From Nemertoderma westbladi (taxonomy: Eukaryota; Xenacoelomorpha; Nemertodermatida; Nemertodermatidae): a DNA stretch of 37,643 nucleotides. Both the position numbers and the translations under genes were made by a program. The stretch is from contig JAUCBJ010004829.1 of assembly GCA_032718475.1 (NCBI GenBank), positions 1 through 37,643 on the forward strand, read 5' to 3'. Below, piece after piece: positions 1 through 7,486 of this stretch. Under the pieces are notes generated by a model, which saw only the letters and a program-made list of their open reading frames with translations, made no database searches and was not told the DNA's origin. How positions within the stretch are numbered: position 1 is the first letter of the stretch; every line of letters starts with the position of its first letter.

Positions 1-892
1 TTAGTTTGATATTGTAAACTTAGTAGGTATATACTAAAAAGCCATAAACACCGTTCATATATCTGTATATACTAAATTATATTTATTAAGTAATATTTAA
101 ATCATAGTGTAATGCTGACACATTTAGTTACTTAGTTTGATATTGTAAACTTAGTAGGTATATACTAAAAAGCCATAAACACCGTTCATATATCTGTATA
201 TACTAAATTTTAGTTTGATAGTGAAAACTTAGTAGGTATATATTAAAATACCATATACACCGTTCATATATCTGTATATACTAAATTATATTTATTAAGT
301 AATATTTAAATCATAGTGTAATGCTGACACATTTAGTTACTTAGTTTGATAGTGAAAACTTAGTAGGTATATATTAAAATACCATATACACCGTTCATAT
401 ATTTGTATATACTAAATTTTAGTTTGATAGTGAAAACTTAGTAGGTATATATTAAAATACCATATACACCGTTCATATATTTGTATATACTAAATTTTAG
501 TTTGATAGTGAAAACTTAGTAGGTATATATTAAAATACCATATACACCGTTCATATATCTGTATATACTAAATTATATTTATTAAGTAATATTTAAATCA
601 TAGTGTAATGCTGACACATTTAGTTACTCAGTTTGATAGTGAAAACTTAGTAGGTATATATTAAAATACCATATACACCGTTCATATATTTATACTAAAT
701 TTTAGTTTGATAGTGAAAACTTAGTAGGTATATATTAAAATACCATATACACCGTTCATATATTTGTATATACTAAATTTTAGTTTGATAGTGAAAACTT
801 AGTAGGTATATATTAAAATACCATATACACCGTTCATATTATATTTATTAAGTAATATTTAAATTATACTGTAATGCTGACACATTTAGTTA
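1..892. repeat. Composite tandem repeat (about 77-bp core with optional 54-bp tail)
   Basis: Nine cores begin near 1, 132, 210, 342, 420, 498, 630, 704 and 780. Each opens with ttagtttgata and most end in tatatactaaat. After the first, third, sixth and ninth cores comes a tail of about 54 bp that contains taatgctgacacatttagtt. The long unit is therefore about 131 bp and the short unit about 77 bp. Two core subtypes exist: the first two read gatattgtaaac and the later ones gatagtgaaaac. The core at 630 has a small deletion before its end. The last core is cut at ttcat and joins its tail directly. The array probably extends left of the window. No coding capacity is seen. Confidence 0.95.
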
Positions 893-946
893 CAGAAAGC
901 CGTGAAAAAGGGTTGCGATACATTCCGATTCTCGATCTTTCTGGAG

Positions 947-1702
947 CTACTTTGTAATAGTAGTCGACTTCAGCAGATTATTTAGGGCGTCCACGGTTGG
1001 GATCTGCTTTGCTGGGGTCTCTCTGTCGTATTTGACATATACGTTTCCATTTCGGGAGTATGCGGAGTGGAGCAGTTGTTTTCTCCTGGCGTCCGTCGCC
1101 TTATTGAGAATGGCAGCGCGCTGTGGGATCAGGTTCTCTGTGAAGTAGAGCCCCTTCATTTGTTCCGGGTGGTCTTTCTTGGGGACGTAGAGCAGTTGGT
1201 TCCTTTGGGCGTGTCCGATAAATCGTATAATTATGGGTCGGTTGCGATTGTCTCGTTTAGCTCCCACACGGTGGACGATGTCGATCTGGCCTGTTGTGAT
1301 GCCATACCTTGAGTGCGATAAAAGCTTCTCGACAAATTGTCGGTCATTAGCTGTTTCGCTAACCGGTCGGTCCTCTTTAAGTCCGTGTAGAAGTATGGTA
1401 TTGCGTCGAGTGTATTGTTCGAGGTCCTCGTGAGATTTTTTAAGGGTTTGAAGCTCTTCTTTAAGGATAGTATTCTCGTATTTCACTTCAGCGACTTCCT
1501 CAGTAAGGTTAGTTAGTTTATCGATTTTGTCGTTCAATACCGAAATCTCCCTTTTGAATTCTCTACTAAGGTCAGCGATTAGGGTTTCAATCGATGAATT
1601 TCCCGAGTAGTCGGTTCCACCCTGTTCACCATCTGTATCATCACCGTTTGCCGGATGCGGGGATGGTCCAGTATTTCTGTTACCAGATCGTGGGCGCGGC
1701 AT
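947..1702 (-). CDS. LINE ORF1-like protein (coiled coil plus RRM-like domain), 251 aa
   Basis: This is an uninterrupted 251-residue ORF with a true ATG at 1700-1702. Residues 1-36 are a low-complexity Gly/Pro/Asn-rich head. Residues about 38-98 have heptad-like spacing of Leu, Ile and Val in a Lys/Glu-rich stretch, consistent with a coiled coil. At residues 99-108 the motif RRNTILLHGL opens an RRM-like fold, followed by IDIVHRVG (140-147) and RPIIIRF (155-161). Residues 187-194 (FTENLIPQ) start a basic C-terminal region. This order matches the ORF1 nucleic-acid chaperone of L1-like and other non-LTR retrotransposons, which forms multimers on element RNA. No ORF2 follows in the minus direction: after the stop comes about 55 bp and then the composite satellite. 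The element is therefore 3'-truncated or was interrupted. The exact LINE clade cannot be set from ORF1 alone. Confidence 0.8.
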   Translation of the reverse strand: MPRPRSGNRNTGPSPHPANGDDTDGEQGGTDYSGNSSIETLIADLSREFKREISVLNDKIDKLTNLTEEVAEVKYENTILKEELQTLKKSHEDLEQYTRRNTILLHGLKEDRPVSETANDRQFVEKLLSHSRYGITTGQIDIVHRVGAKRDNRNRPIIIRFIGHAQRNQLLYVPKKDHPEQMKGLYFTENLIPQRAAILNKATDARRKQLLHSAYSRNGNVYVKYDRETPAKQIPTVDALNNLLKSTTITK

Positions 1703-1953
1703 TGCAAAACTGTATGATTATTCGATGTAGTTTTCACTGTGACACCGACACTCAGTAGTTGTTGTATACGGTAGCTTTAAATATTTGTGAGTCAGACTAT
1801 TGCCAGAGTAAAACAGGGGTTAGGCCATTAAACCATTACCGGTAAGCAGTATAGCAGTACTAGCAGTTCTTTTTTGCAGTACTAGTGAACCGGGGAATGC
1901 GCACCGGGGAATGAGGAGGTCTGACCGAGTATCCCGGAACTCTGATCATAGGT
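1703..1953 (-). other. Possible LINE 5' UTR; no coding signal
   Basis: About 250 bp lies upstream of the ORF1 start on the minus strand. It has no long ORF and could be the element's 5' UTR. It contains a short direct duplication of accggggaatg (near 1891-1914) and a near repeat of gcagtactag around 1853-1885. The 5' boundary of the element cannot be placed from one copy. Confidence 0.3.
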
Positions 1954-2211
1954 TTACTTAGGATCGTTTGAGTCAAGCGAGCGTAGGTGGTACGTCGAAC
2001 AAGTTTTGCTCAAAACTCCCGTAAGTATAGCGAGTAAAACTATGTTTAGCGCAACAACGTCTCCGTGGGTGTTTATGTCATTCTGTTTGTTGATTGGGTT
2101 TAGGGCATTCATCGCAGTAATACCAAAGACGCTCGTCTTGTAAAGGAAACGCTGGCGATCTTTCTCCAGTTTTACAATATTCCTCCATCTGTTCGAAGCT
2201 ATCTGGTACAA
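1954..2211 (-). CDS. Small ORF with one hydrophobic segment, overlapping the hypothetical gene (tentative)
   Basis: This 85-codon ORF lies in another minus-strand frame and overlaps the end of the 230-aa ORF by 134 bp. Its C-terminal half contains a hydrophobic run, VVALNIVLLAILTGVL, long enough for one membrane span, followed by a short basic tail. It could be the continuation of the upstream ORF after a frameshift, a separate overlapping gene, or chance. Its listed first codon (2209-2211) is TAC on the plus strand's complement, that is GTA or similar, rather than a clear ATG. Support is weak. Confidence 0.2.
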   Translation of the reverse strand: MYQIASNRWRNIVKLEKDRQRFLYKTSVFGITAMNALNPINKQNDINTHGDVVALNIVLLAILTGVLSKTCSTYHLRSLDSNDPK

Positions 2212-2770
2212 CAGGTAGTGGTTGATTGGCAGTAAGATACATCATAGTAAAATAGAGTCGTTTGAGTTCTACCATAGGGTTATGATGTATACCTTGTGGA
2301 TATCGAGTTTCTAGATTTTGTTGACTAGCTACATTGAGATAAGTTTCTCTCAGGAACTCTAAATATTCGTAAAAGTCACTACGCTTTTCCGGTTCTTCAA
2401 CATCTTCTCTTTCGAGTCGGTTTCGAATAGAATTTTCATGTTCAATTCTCAGTTTGTCATTCCGACTCTGCTGGGCATGATATTTAAACAAAATCATCTC
2501 CCTTTCGGTATCAACATCGTCCGTTTCGTGCAAATCGATAGGATAACCAGTAGTTAAGAAGTCCATATACGTACCATTACGATGCGTATAGCAATCGGTG
2601 AATTTTCTATAGTCCAATTCACGCTTGGGCTGTTCCTCGGACATTGGCAGTTCGATATAACGTCCACCATCTTCCGCCGTGTGTTGACTCGCGTCGCCGC
2701 TTATCAAACTACCCCCTATCAACAAACGCTTGTAAAGGTAGAGTATATCACTCCCTGATACCAAGATCAT
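2078..2770 (-). CDS. Hypothetical protein, up to 230 aa, family not recognised
   Basis: The ORF starts with ATG at 2768-2770. A second ATG at 2642-2644 (residue 43) begins MSEEQPKRELDYRKF. This may be the better start, because the first 42 residues look less protein-like. The body is hydrophilic and charged, with Glu/Arg-rich stretches around residues 85-130 and many Tyr residues. It ends in a small Cys pair, CDECPKP (about 219-225). There is no signal peptide and only one weakly hydrophobic stretch. No family motif is recognised. Codon use and composition look coding, and 190-230 uninterrupted codons in a region of about 40% GC are unlikely by chance. It could be an exon of a host gene, or a small gene of a DNA transposon or virus-like element. 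No splice signals were resolved. Confidence 0.45.
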   Translation of the reverse strand: MILVSGSDILYLYKRLLIGGSLISGDASQHTAEDGGRYIELPMSEEQPKRELDYRKFTDCYTHRNGTYMDFLTTGYPIDLHETDDVDTEREMILFKYHAQQSRNDKLRIEHENSIRNRLEREDVEEPEKRSDFYEYLEFLRETYLNVASQQNLETRYPQGIHHNPMVELKRLYFTMMYLTANQPLPVVPDSFEQMEEYCKTGERSPAFPLQDERLWYYCDECPKPNQQTE

Positions 2771-3512
2771 CTTCTATCAACTCAGTCATAATAGATATAT
2801 ATGAGTTTATCGAGATTATAAATAAATAAGGCTAGCGAGCGTCGCCGCCTTTTACTCCCCCACTGCCCCCGGACAGCCCTGAGATCCTCAGCGCTGATGT
2901 ACTGCTGTCGCTGTGCCCCTCGCCAACGTAGTAGCCACACAACGACAACAATAATCAGCGCGAGTCACTCTACTGTCCGTCCCAAGGGCTTGAATATACT
3001 GGAGGTACTTGTTACAGATGTAGGATAACTTTCACAATTGCGGCTCGCTACTGTAAACACACTTTAGTAGCAACATTCACCTATAAATACACAAATTCCA
3101 CATTCCTGCCACAATTTGTACAAATTAGGGCCATTTGTCCGTTAGTCAGATGCCTTCCAGAATGCCACGTTATTATTATGTATCCTTGGATACTATCAAG
3201 ATGATGTGTATTACGCATTCTATTCAATGGGGCAAGCTTTCTATTGTTCTGTTAACTCGCTTCTAATTCTAGTGTGGTTGTTACTATGGTGACATTATGG
3301 AATGCTAGCGGTAGAATTAGGGTATTTCTCATGCATGCAGATCTGGGATGCTATTTAATAGCGACTCTTGGGTTGTTAATATTCCCTTTATATATGATTT
3401 TTATTAATTTTGTCGGCTATTGGCTGTACACTGGAGATTCTCTCACACTGATATACTTAATAGGGTGAATCTCCGCTCCCATGATCTATTAATTAACGGA
3501 ATTTTGGGAATG
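2771..3512. other. Intergenic stretch without recognisable genes
   Basis: About 740 bp. On the minus strand, AT-rich runs (tttatttataat and atatatat, about 2792-2828) lie just upstream of the hypothetical ORF and might include its promoter. Positions 2830-2960 are noticeably GC-richer than their surroundings, with a pyrimidine-rich plus strand. A 64-codon hydrophobic ORF at 3274-3468 has no supporting signal. No tRNA, rRNA or element was recognised. Confidence 0.5.
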
Positions 3513-3533
3513 TTAATAATAATAATAATAATA
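3513..3533 (-). repeat. (TTA)n microsatellite, LINE 3' tail
   Basis: About seven TAA units on the plus strand (TTA on the element strand) lie exactly at the 3' boundary of the CR1-like fragment. They run into an atatatat stretch on the element side. Trinucleotide tails of this kind replace poly(A) in CR1/L2-type elements. Confidence 0.85.
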
Positions 3534-3544
3534 TATATTTATAT

Positions 3545-3574
3545 AGCGCCTTTCTGAACATATTTCAAGGCGCT
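3545..3574 (-). repeat. 8-bp inverted repeat (hairpin) in the LINE 3' UTR
   Basis: AGCGCCTT at 3545-3552 pairs perfectly with AAGGCGCT at 3567-3574, with a 14-nt loop. In CR1/L2-like LINEs the conserved 3' end is the site the reverse transcriptase recognises, so this hairpin is a plausible recognition structure. It is seen directly; the role is inferred from the family. Confidence 0.8.
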
Positions 3575-3659
3575 TAAAAACTATTTGAAACCAACTAAAA
3601 AAGGCTACGTACAGAGAATTAATTAATAACTAAAAAGTTTGAACAATATTAAATAAAAA

Positions 3660-4110
3660 TCAGCAATATTCCTCTTTGTACAGGTGAGTTTTGAGTCGCG
3701 ATTTAAACAGAGTCAGCGTCGTGGCATCTCTAACTTCTTGCGGGAGGGAGTTCCAGATTGTTGGTGCCGCAATTGAGAACGCCCGTCTCCCGTAATTATG
3801 CAAGTGAAACTGCGGTACAAATAGAAGTCCCTTATCAGCAGACCGTAATTGTCGTGGAGGTACATAGGGAGTTATTAAATGGGTCAAGTAGGCAGGAGCA
3901 GCACCATGTAAACACTTGGAATGTCCACAAAGCTATTTTAAATTTGATCCGTAAATTTACAGGTAACCAATGCAAACGTTTAAGGACTGGAGTGATGTGC
4001 TCTTGTTTCTTAACGCCCTCTAGCAGTCGCGCTGCGGAATTCTGTACATATTGTAATTTTTTGATTGACTTCGAGGGTAATCCTGTAATGTTAATAAATT
4101 GTATAAAATG
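3660..4110 (-). pseudogene. Decayed non-LTR reverse-transcriptase C-terminus
   Basis: On the minus strand the first segment (about 4075 to 3925) reads through family hallmarks: LQYVQNSAARLL, then ITPVLKRLHWLPV and RIKFKI. The frame then shifts by one base near 3910-3925. The second segment continues with CLHGAAPAYL, TPYVPPRQLRSADKGLL, RRAFSIAAPTIWNSLP and FKSRLKTHLYKEEYC up to the stop at about 3660. This ordered set is the conserved C-terminal region after the catalytic domain of CR1/L2/Rex/jockey-type LINE reverse transcriptases. The catalytic domain itself is absent, so the copy is dead. The ORF on the opposite strand at 3758-4111 is a shadow. Confidence 0.88.
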
Positions 4111-4187
4111 ACAATTTATTTAATTCATGAGAGGATATGAATTTAAAATTTATTCCCGTGAATTTTATTATTTGATATTAAAATAGA

Positions 4188-4521
4188 CACAGTTTTATTC
4201 CACAACATGTCTGGGGACGCTAATCCAGAATTCCAGAAATTTTGTCTTTTAAGTATATCGGTAAGTGCTGCGATATCTTAATCGACTAAATTTTTAGAGG
4301 ATCTAAGGGTTTGACAGAATTTATTTTAACATTTGTTATAACAAATGTTGTTAATATTTAACAAATAGTTAATATTAGGATGGGCACCGATTTATTCCAG
4401 AACATGTCTGGGGACGTTAACCACTGATTCTAGAATTTTGTCTTTCAAGTATATCGATGGGTGCCGTGATATCTTAATCGACTAGAATTTCAGATGGTCA
4501 AAGGGTTTAACAGATTTATTG
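4188..4521. repeat. Diverged direct repeat, two copies of about 137 bp
   Basis: Copies run about 4188-4324 and 4385-4521, offset by 197 bp. Shared landmarks are acatgtctggggacg, ttttgtctt with agtatatcg, gatatcttaatcgacta, and a terminal agatttatt-like end. Substitutions and small indels are spread along both copies, so the duplication is old. No ORF runs through it. It may be an unrecognised repeat family or part of an LTR or non-coding element tail. Confidence 0.85.
4328..4349. repeat. Perfect 22-bp palindrome
   Basis: The half-site AACATTTGTTA is followed immediately by its exact reverse complement with no spacer. The palindrome lies between the two copies of the 137-bp repeat and is followed by AT-rich near-repeats of ttaatattt. 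It could extrude as a hairpin or serve as a dimeric protein site. No function can be assigned. Confidence 0.9.
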
Positions 4522-4544
4522 GTCAAAGAATTTAACAGATTTAC
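4496..4544. repeat. Tandem duplication of a 25-bp unit
   Basis: ggtcaaagggtttaacag at 4496 is followed directly by ggtcaaagaatttaacag at 4521. The two copies differ by two substitutions. The duplication sits at the end of the second copy of the 137-bp repeat. Confidence 0.85.
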
Positions 4545-4559
4545 TTTGACAGCACTACT

Positions 4560-5028
4560 GTTAAATGGACATCTTTCTACTATATGTATTATTTAAAATA
4601 TGGTACGACAGCAATATTGCAAGAAGCAATGCCAGTGAGAAGAGGCAAGTCGTTTCCAAGGTCTACCCAGAGCTTGGTTTAGCCGACTAATACTCTACTT
4701 TACCAATAATACCTAAGTATAGTAGGAGCGGTATAGATTTTAATTTAATAAGTACTGACATTTCATCTTACTGTAGTCACGTATTTATAATAGAATACGG
4801 ACAGTAAGGAAAGAGAAAATGAAATTATTTCTCGCTGTTGCACTAAATATATAATATATAAGTAATTAAGTAATAAAAAAAATACGAAATATATTGCACT
4901 AATCTACTGAATAATTGTTAAAATATTATTCTATTAAATAAAATTAAATAAAACGATCATAATAATATAAATTACATAATAATGCGTTCATAAATATAAA
5001 ATAAAACAAATAAAATAATATAGTCACA
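4560..5028 (-). mobile_element. Candidate 3' LTR of the BEL/Pao fragment (boundaries uncertain)
   Basis: On the minus strand, directly after the pol stop, a purine-rich GGAGTGGGTG (5029-5038) precedes TGTGACTA (5021-5028). This is the arrangement of a polypurine tract followed by an LTR starting with TG. The next several hundred bases are AT-rich and non-coding and contain a TATAAATA box. The far end is not defined and no partner LTR lies in the window, so the call rests on position and these signals only. Confidence 0.35.
4782..4789 (-). promoter_or_regulatory. TATA-box-like motif in the candidate LTR
   Basis: The minus strand reads TATAAATA, about 240 bp inside the candidate LTR and preceded by a GC-containing stretch. 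If the LTR call is right, this would be its U3 promoter. TATA-like strings are frequent in AT-rich DNA, so support is modest. Confidence 0.3.
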
Positions 5029-5046
5029 CACCCACTCCAAACGCTG

Positions 5047-5361
5047 TTACATTGCGGAGTCCCTAGATGTTTGTTGGATTAGGGAGGTGGTCGTAGGAAG
5101 AGTCTCTTGTTTACCGTAGTTGCCAGACAACTCTCGGTCTCTTTCCAATGAACATAAACGACCATCCGGGCGATTAAGTTGCTGAGTTTCAAAAACGATT
5201 CCGGGTTTTTTGTAGTTACGTCGCATGACTACGAGTTCCACCGATCTCACTAAACCATCATCGGATATATGAGTCTCGATGATACGACCTGTCTGCCACC
5301 TCTTACGGGGAAGATCTGATTCCACAATGAGGACCATGTCTCCGGCGCTGACATTTTCTCC
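5047..5361 (-). pseudogene. BEL/Pao retrotransposon pol C-terminus (DUF5641-like)
   Basis: About 104 codons on the minus strand. Hallmarks are AGDMVLIVESDLPRKRW followed by QTGRIIE (residues 7-30), DGLVRSVEL (36-44) and LNRPDGRLCSLE (63-74). This is the conserved pattern of the DUF5641 domain that follows the integrase core in BEL/Pao polyproteins. A natural stop lies at 5047. There is no initiator: the frame runs open to the right straight into the satellite array, and the break falls at about 5361-5365. The protease, reverse transcriptase, RNase H and integrase core are all missing from the window. The fragment is a remnant whose left side may still carry a 3' LTR. Confidence 0.85.
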
Positions 5362-5364
5362 CAC

Positions 5365-7486
5365 TCTGTATATTTGTATATACTCTAGACTCTCTGTATA
5401 TTTGTATATACTCTAGACTCTCTGTATATTTGTATATACTCTAGACTCTCTGTATATTTGTATATACTCTAGACTCTCTGTATATTTGTATATTTTCTAG
5501 ACTCTCTGAATATTTGTATATAATCTAGACTCTCTGTATATTTGTATATACTCTTGACTCTCTGTATATTTGTATATACTCTAGAGTCTCTGTATATTTG
5601 TATATACTCTAGACTCTCTGCATATTTGTATATACTCTAGACTCTCTGTATATTTGTATATACTCTAGACTCTCTGTATATTTGTATATACTCTAGACTC
5701 TCTGTATATTTGTATATACTCTTGACTCTCTGTATATTTGTATATACTCTAGACTCTCTGTATATTTGTATATACTCTTGACTCTCTGTATATATGTATA
5801 TACTCTTGACTCTCTGTACATTTGTATATACTCTAGACTCTCTGTATATTTGTATATACTCTAGACTCTGTATATTTGTATATACTCTAGACTCTCTGTA
5901 TATTTGTATATAATTTACTCTGTATATTTGTATTTAATTTACTCTGTATATTTGTACTCTAGACTCTCTGTATATTTGTATATACTCTTGACTCTCTGTA
6001 TATATGTATATACTCTTGACTCTCTGTATATTTGTATATACTCTAGACTCTCTGTATATTTGTATATACTCTAGACTCTGTATATTTGTATATACTCTAG
6101 ACTCTGTATATTTGTATATACTCTTGACTCTCAGTATATTTGTATATAATTTACTCTGTATATTTGTATTTAATTTACTCTGTATATTTGTACTCTAGAC
6201 TCTCTGTATATTTGTATATACTCTTGACTCTCTGTATATATGTATATACTCTTGACTCTCTGTACATTTGTATATACTCTAGACTCTCTGTATATTTGTA
6301 TATACTCTTGACTCTCTATATATTTGTATATACTCTTGACTCTCTGTATATTTGTATATACTCTAGACTCTCTGTATATTTGTATATACTCTAGACTCTG
6401 TATATTTGTATATACTCTAGACTCTCTGTATATTTGTATATACTCTTGACTCTCTGTATATTTGTATATACTCTTGACTCTCTGTATATTTGTATATACT
6501 CTAGACTCTCTGTATATTTGAATATACTCTAGACTCTCTTTATATTTGTATATACTCTTGACTCTCTGTATATTTGTATATACTCTTTACTCTCTGTATA
6601 TTTGTATATACTCTAGACTCTCTGTGTATTTGTATATACTCTTGACTCTCTGTATATTTGTATATACTCTAGACTCTCTGTATATTTGTATATACTCTAG
6701 ACTCTGTATATTTGTATATACTCTAGACTCTGTATATTTGTATATACTCTAGAATCTCTGTATATTTGTATATACTCTAGACTCTGTATATTTGTATATA
6801 CTCTAGACTCTGTATATTTGTATATACTCTTGACTCTCTGTATATTTGTATATACTCTTGACTCTGAGTATATTTGTATATAATTTACTCTGTATATTTG
6901 TATTTAATTTACTCTGTATATTTGTACTCTAGACTGTCTGTATATTTATATATACTCTTGACTCTCTGTATATTTGTATATACTCTAGACTCTCAGTATA
7001 TTTGTATATAATTTACTCTGTATATTTGTATTTAATTTACTCTGTATATTTGTATATACTCTTGACTCTCTGTATATTTGTATATACTCTAGACGCTCTG
7101 TGTATTTGTATATACTCTTGACTCTCTGTATATTTGTATATACTCTAGACTCTCAGTATATTTGTATATAATTTACTCTGTATATTTATATTTAATTTAC
7201 TCTGTATATTTGTACTCTAGACTCTCTGTATATTTGTATATACTCTTGACTCTCTGTATATTTGTATATACTCTAGACTCTCAGTATATTTGTATATAAT
7301 TTACTCTGTATATTTGTATTTAATTTACTCTGTATATTTGTACTCTAGACTCTCTGTATATTTGTATATACTCTTGACTCTCTGTATATTTGTATATACT
7401 ATACTCTAGAGTCTCAGTATATTTGTATATAATTTACTCTGTATATTTGTATTTAATTTACTCTGTATATTTATACTCTAGACTCT
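5365..7486. repeat. Left, less ordered part of the satellite array
   Basis: Same 28-bp family, but with more private variants, such as a tattttctag unit and ctgaatatttg near 5483-5520. The first cassette of 24-bp monomers appears near 5910. The large-block markers seen further right are mostly absent. This fits older sequence at the array edge, where homogenisation is weaker. Confidence 0.7.

Larger units (their letters stand above)
3513..4110 (-). mobile_element. 5'-truncated CR1/L2/Rex-like LINE, 3' end only
   Basis: The element reads on the minus strand. It begins near 4110 inside the reverse-transcriptase C-terminal region, passes through a stop near 3660, and has a 3' UTR of about 150 bp. 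That UTR holds an 8-bp hairpin (3545-3552 with 3567-3574) and ends in a (TTA)n microsatellite at 3513-3533. 5' truncation and a simple-repeat 3' tail are the expected products of target-primed reverse transcription. The aagcgcctt hairpin next to tatataaat is a common 3' end in LINE copies of marine invertebrates. No clear target-site duplication was found. Confidence 0.88.

Noticed and set aside
1067-1433. Two plus-strand ORFs (81 and 66 codons)
   Set aside because: They are antisense to the LINE ORF1, which has recognisable coiled-coil and RRM-like order.
3274-3468. 64-codon hydrophobic ORF
   Set aside because: It is short, lies in AT-rich DNA, and has no motif or neighbour that supports it.
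3758-4111. 117-codon plus-strand ORF
   Set aside because: It is the antisense shadow of the LINE reverse-transcriptase C-terminus, whose minus-strand motifs are clear.
4620-4690. Possible tRNA-derived SINE head
   Set aside because: A short GC-richer stretch was inspected, but no A and B boxes at tRNA spacing and no cloverleaf could be supported.
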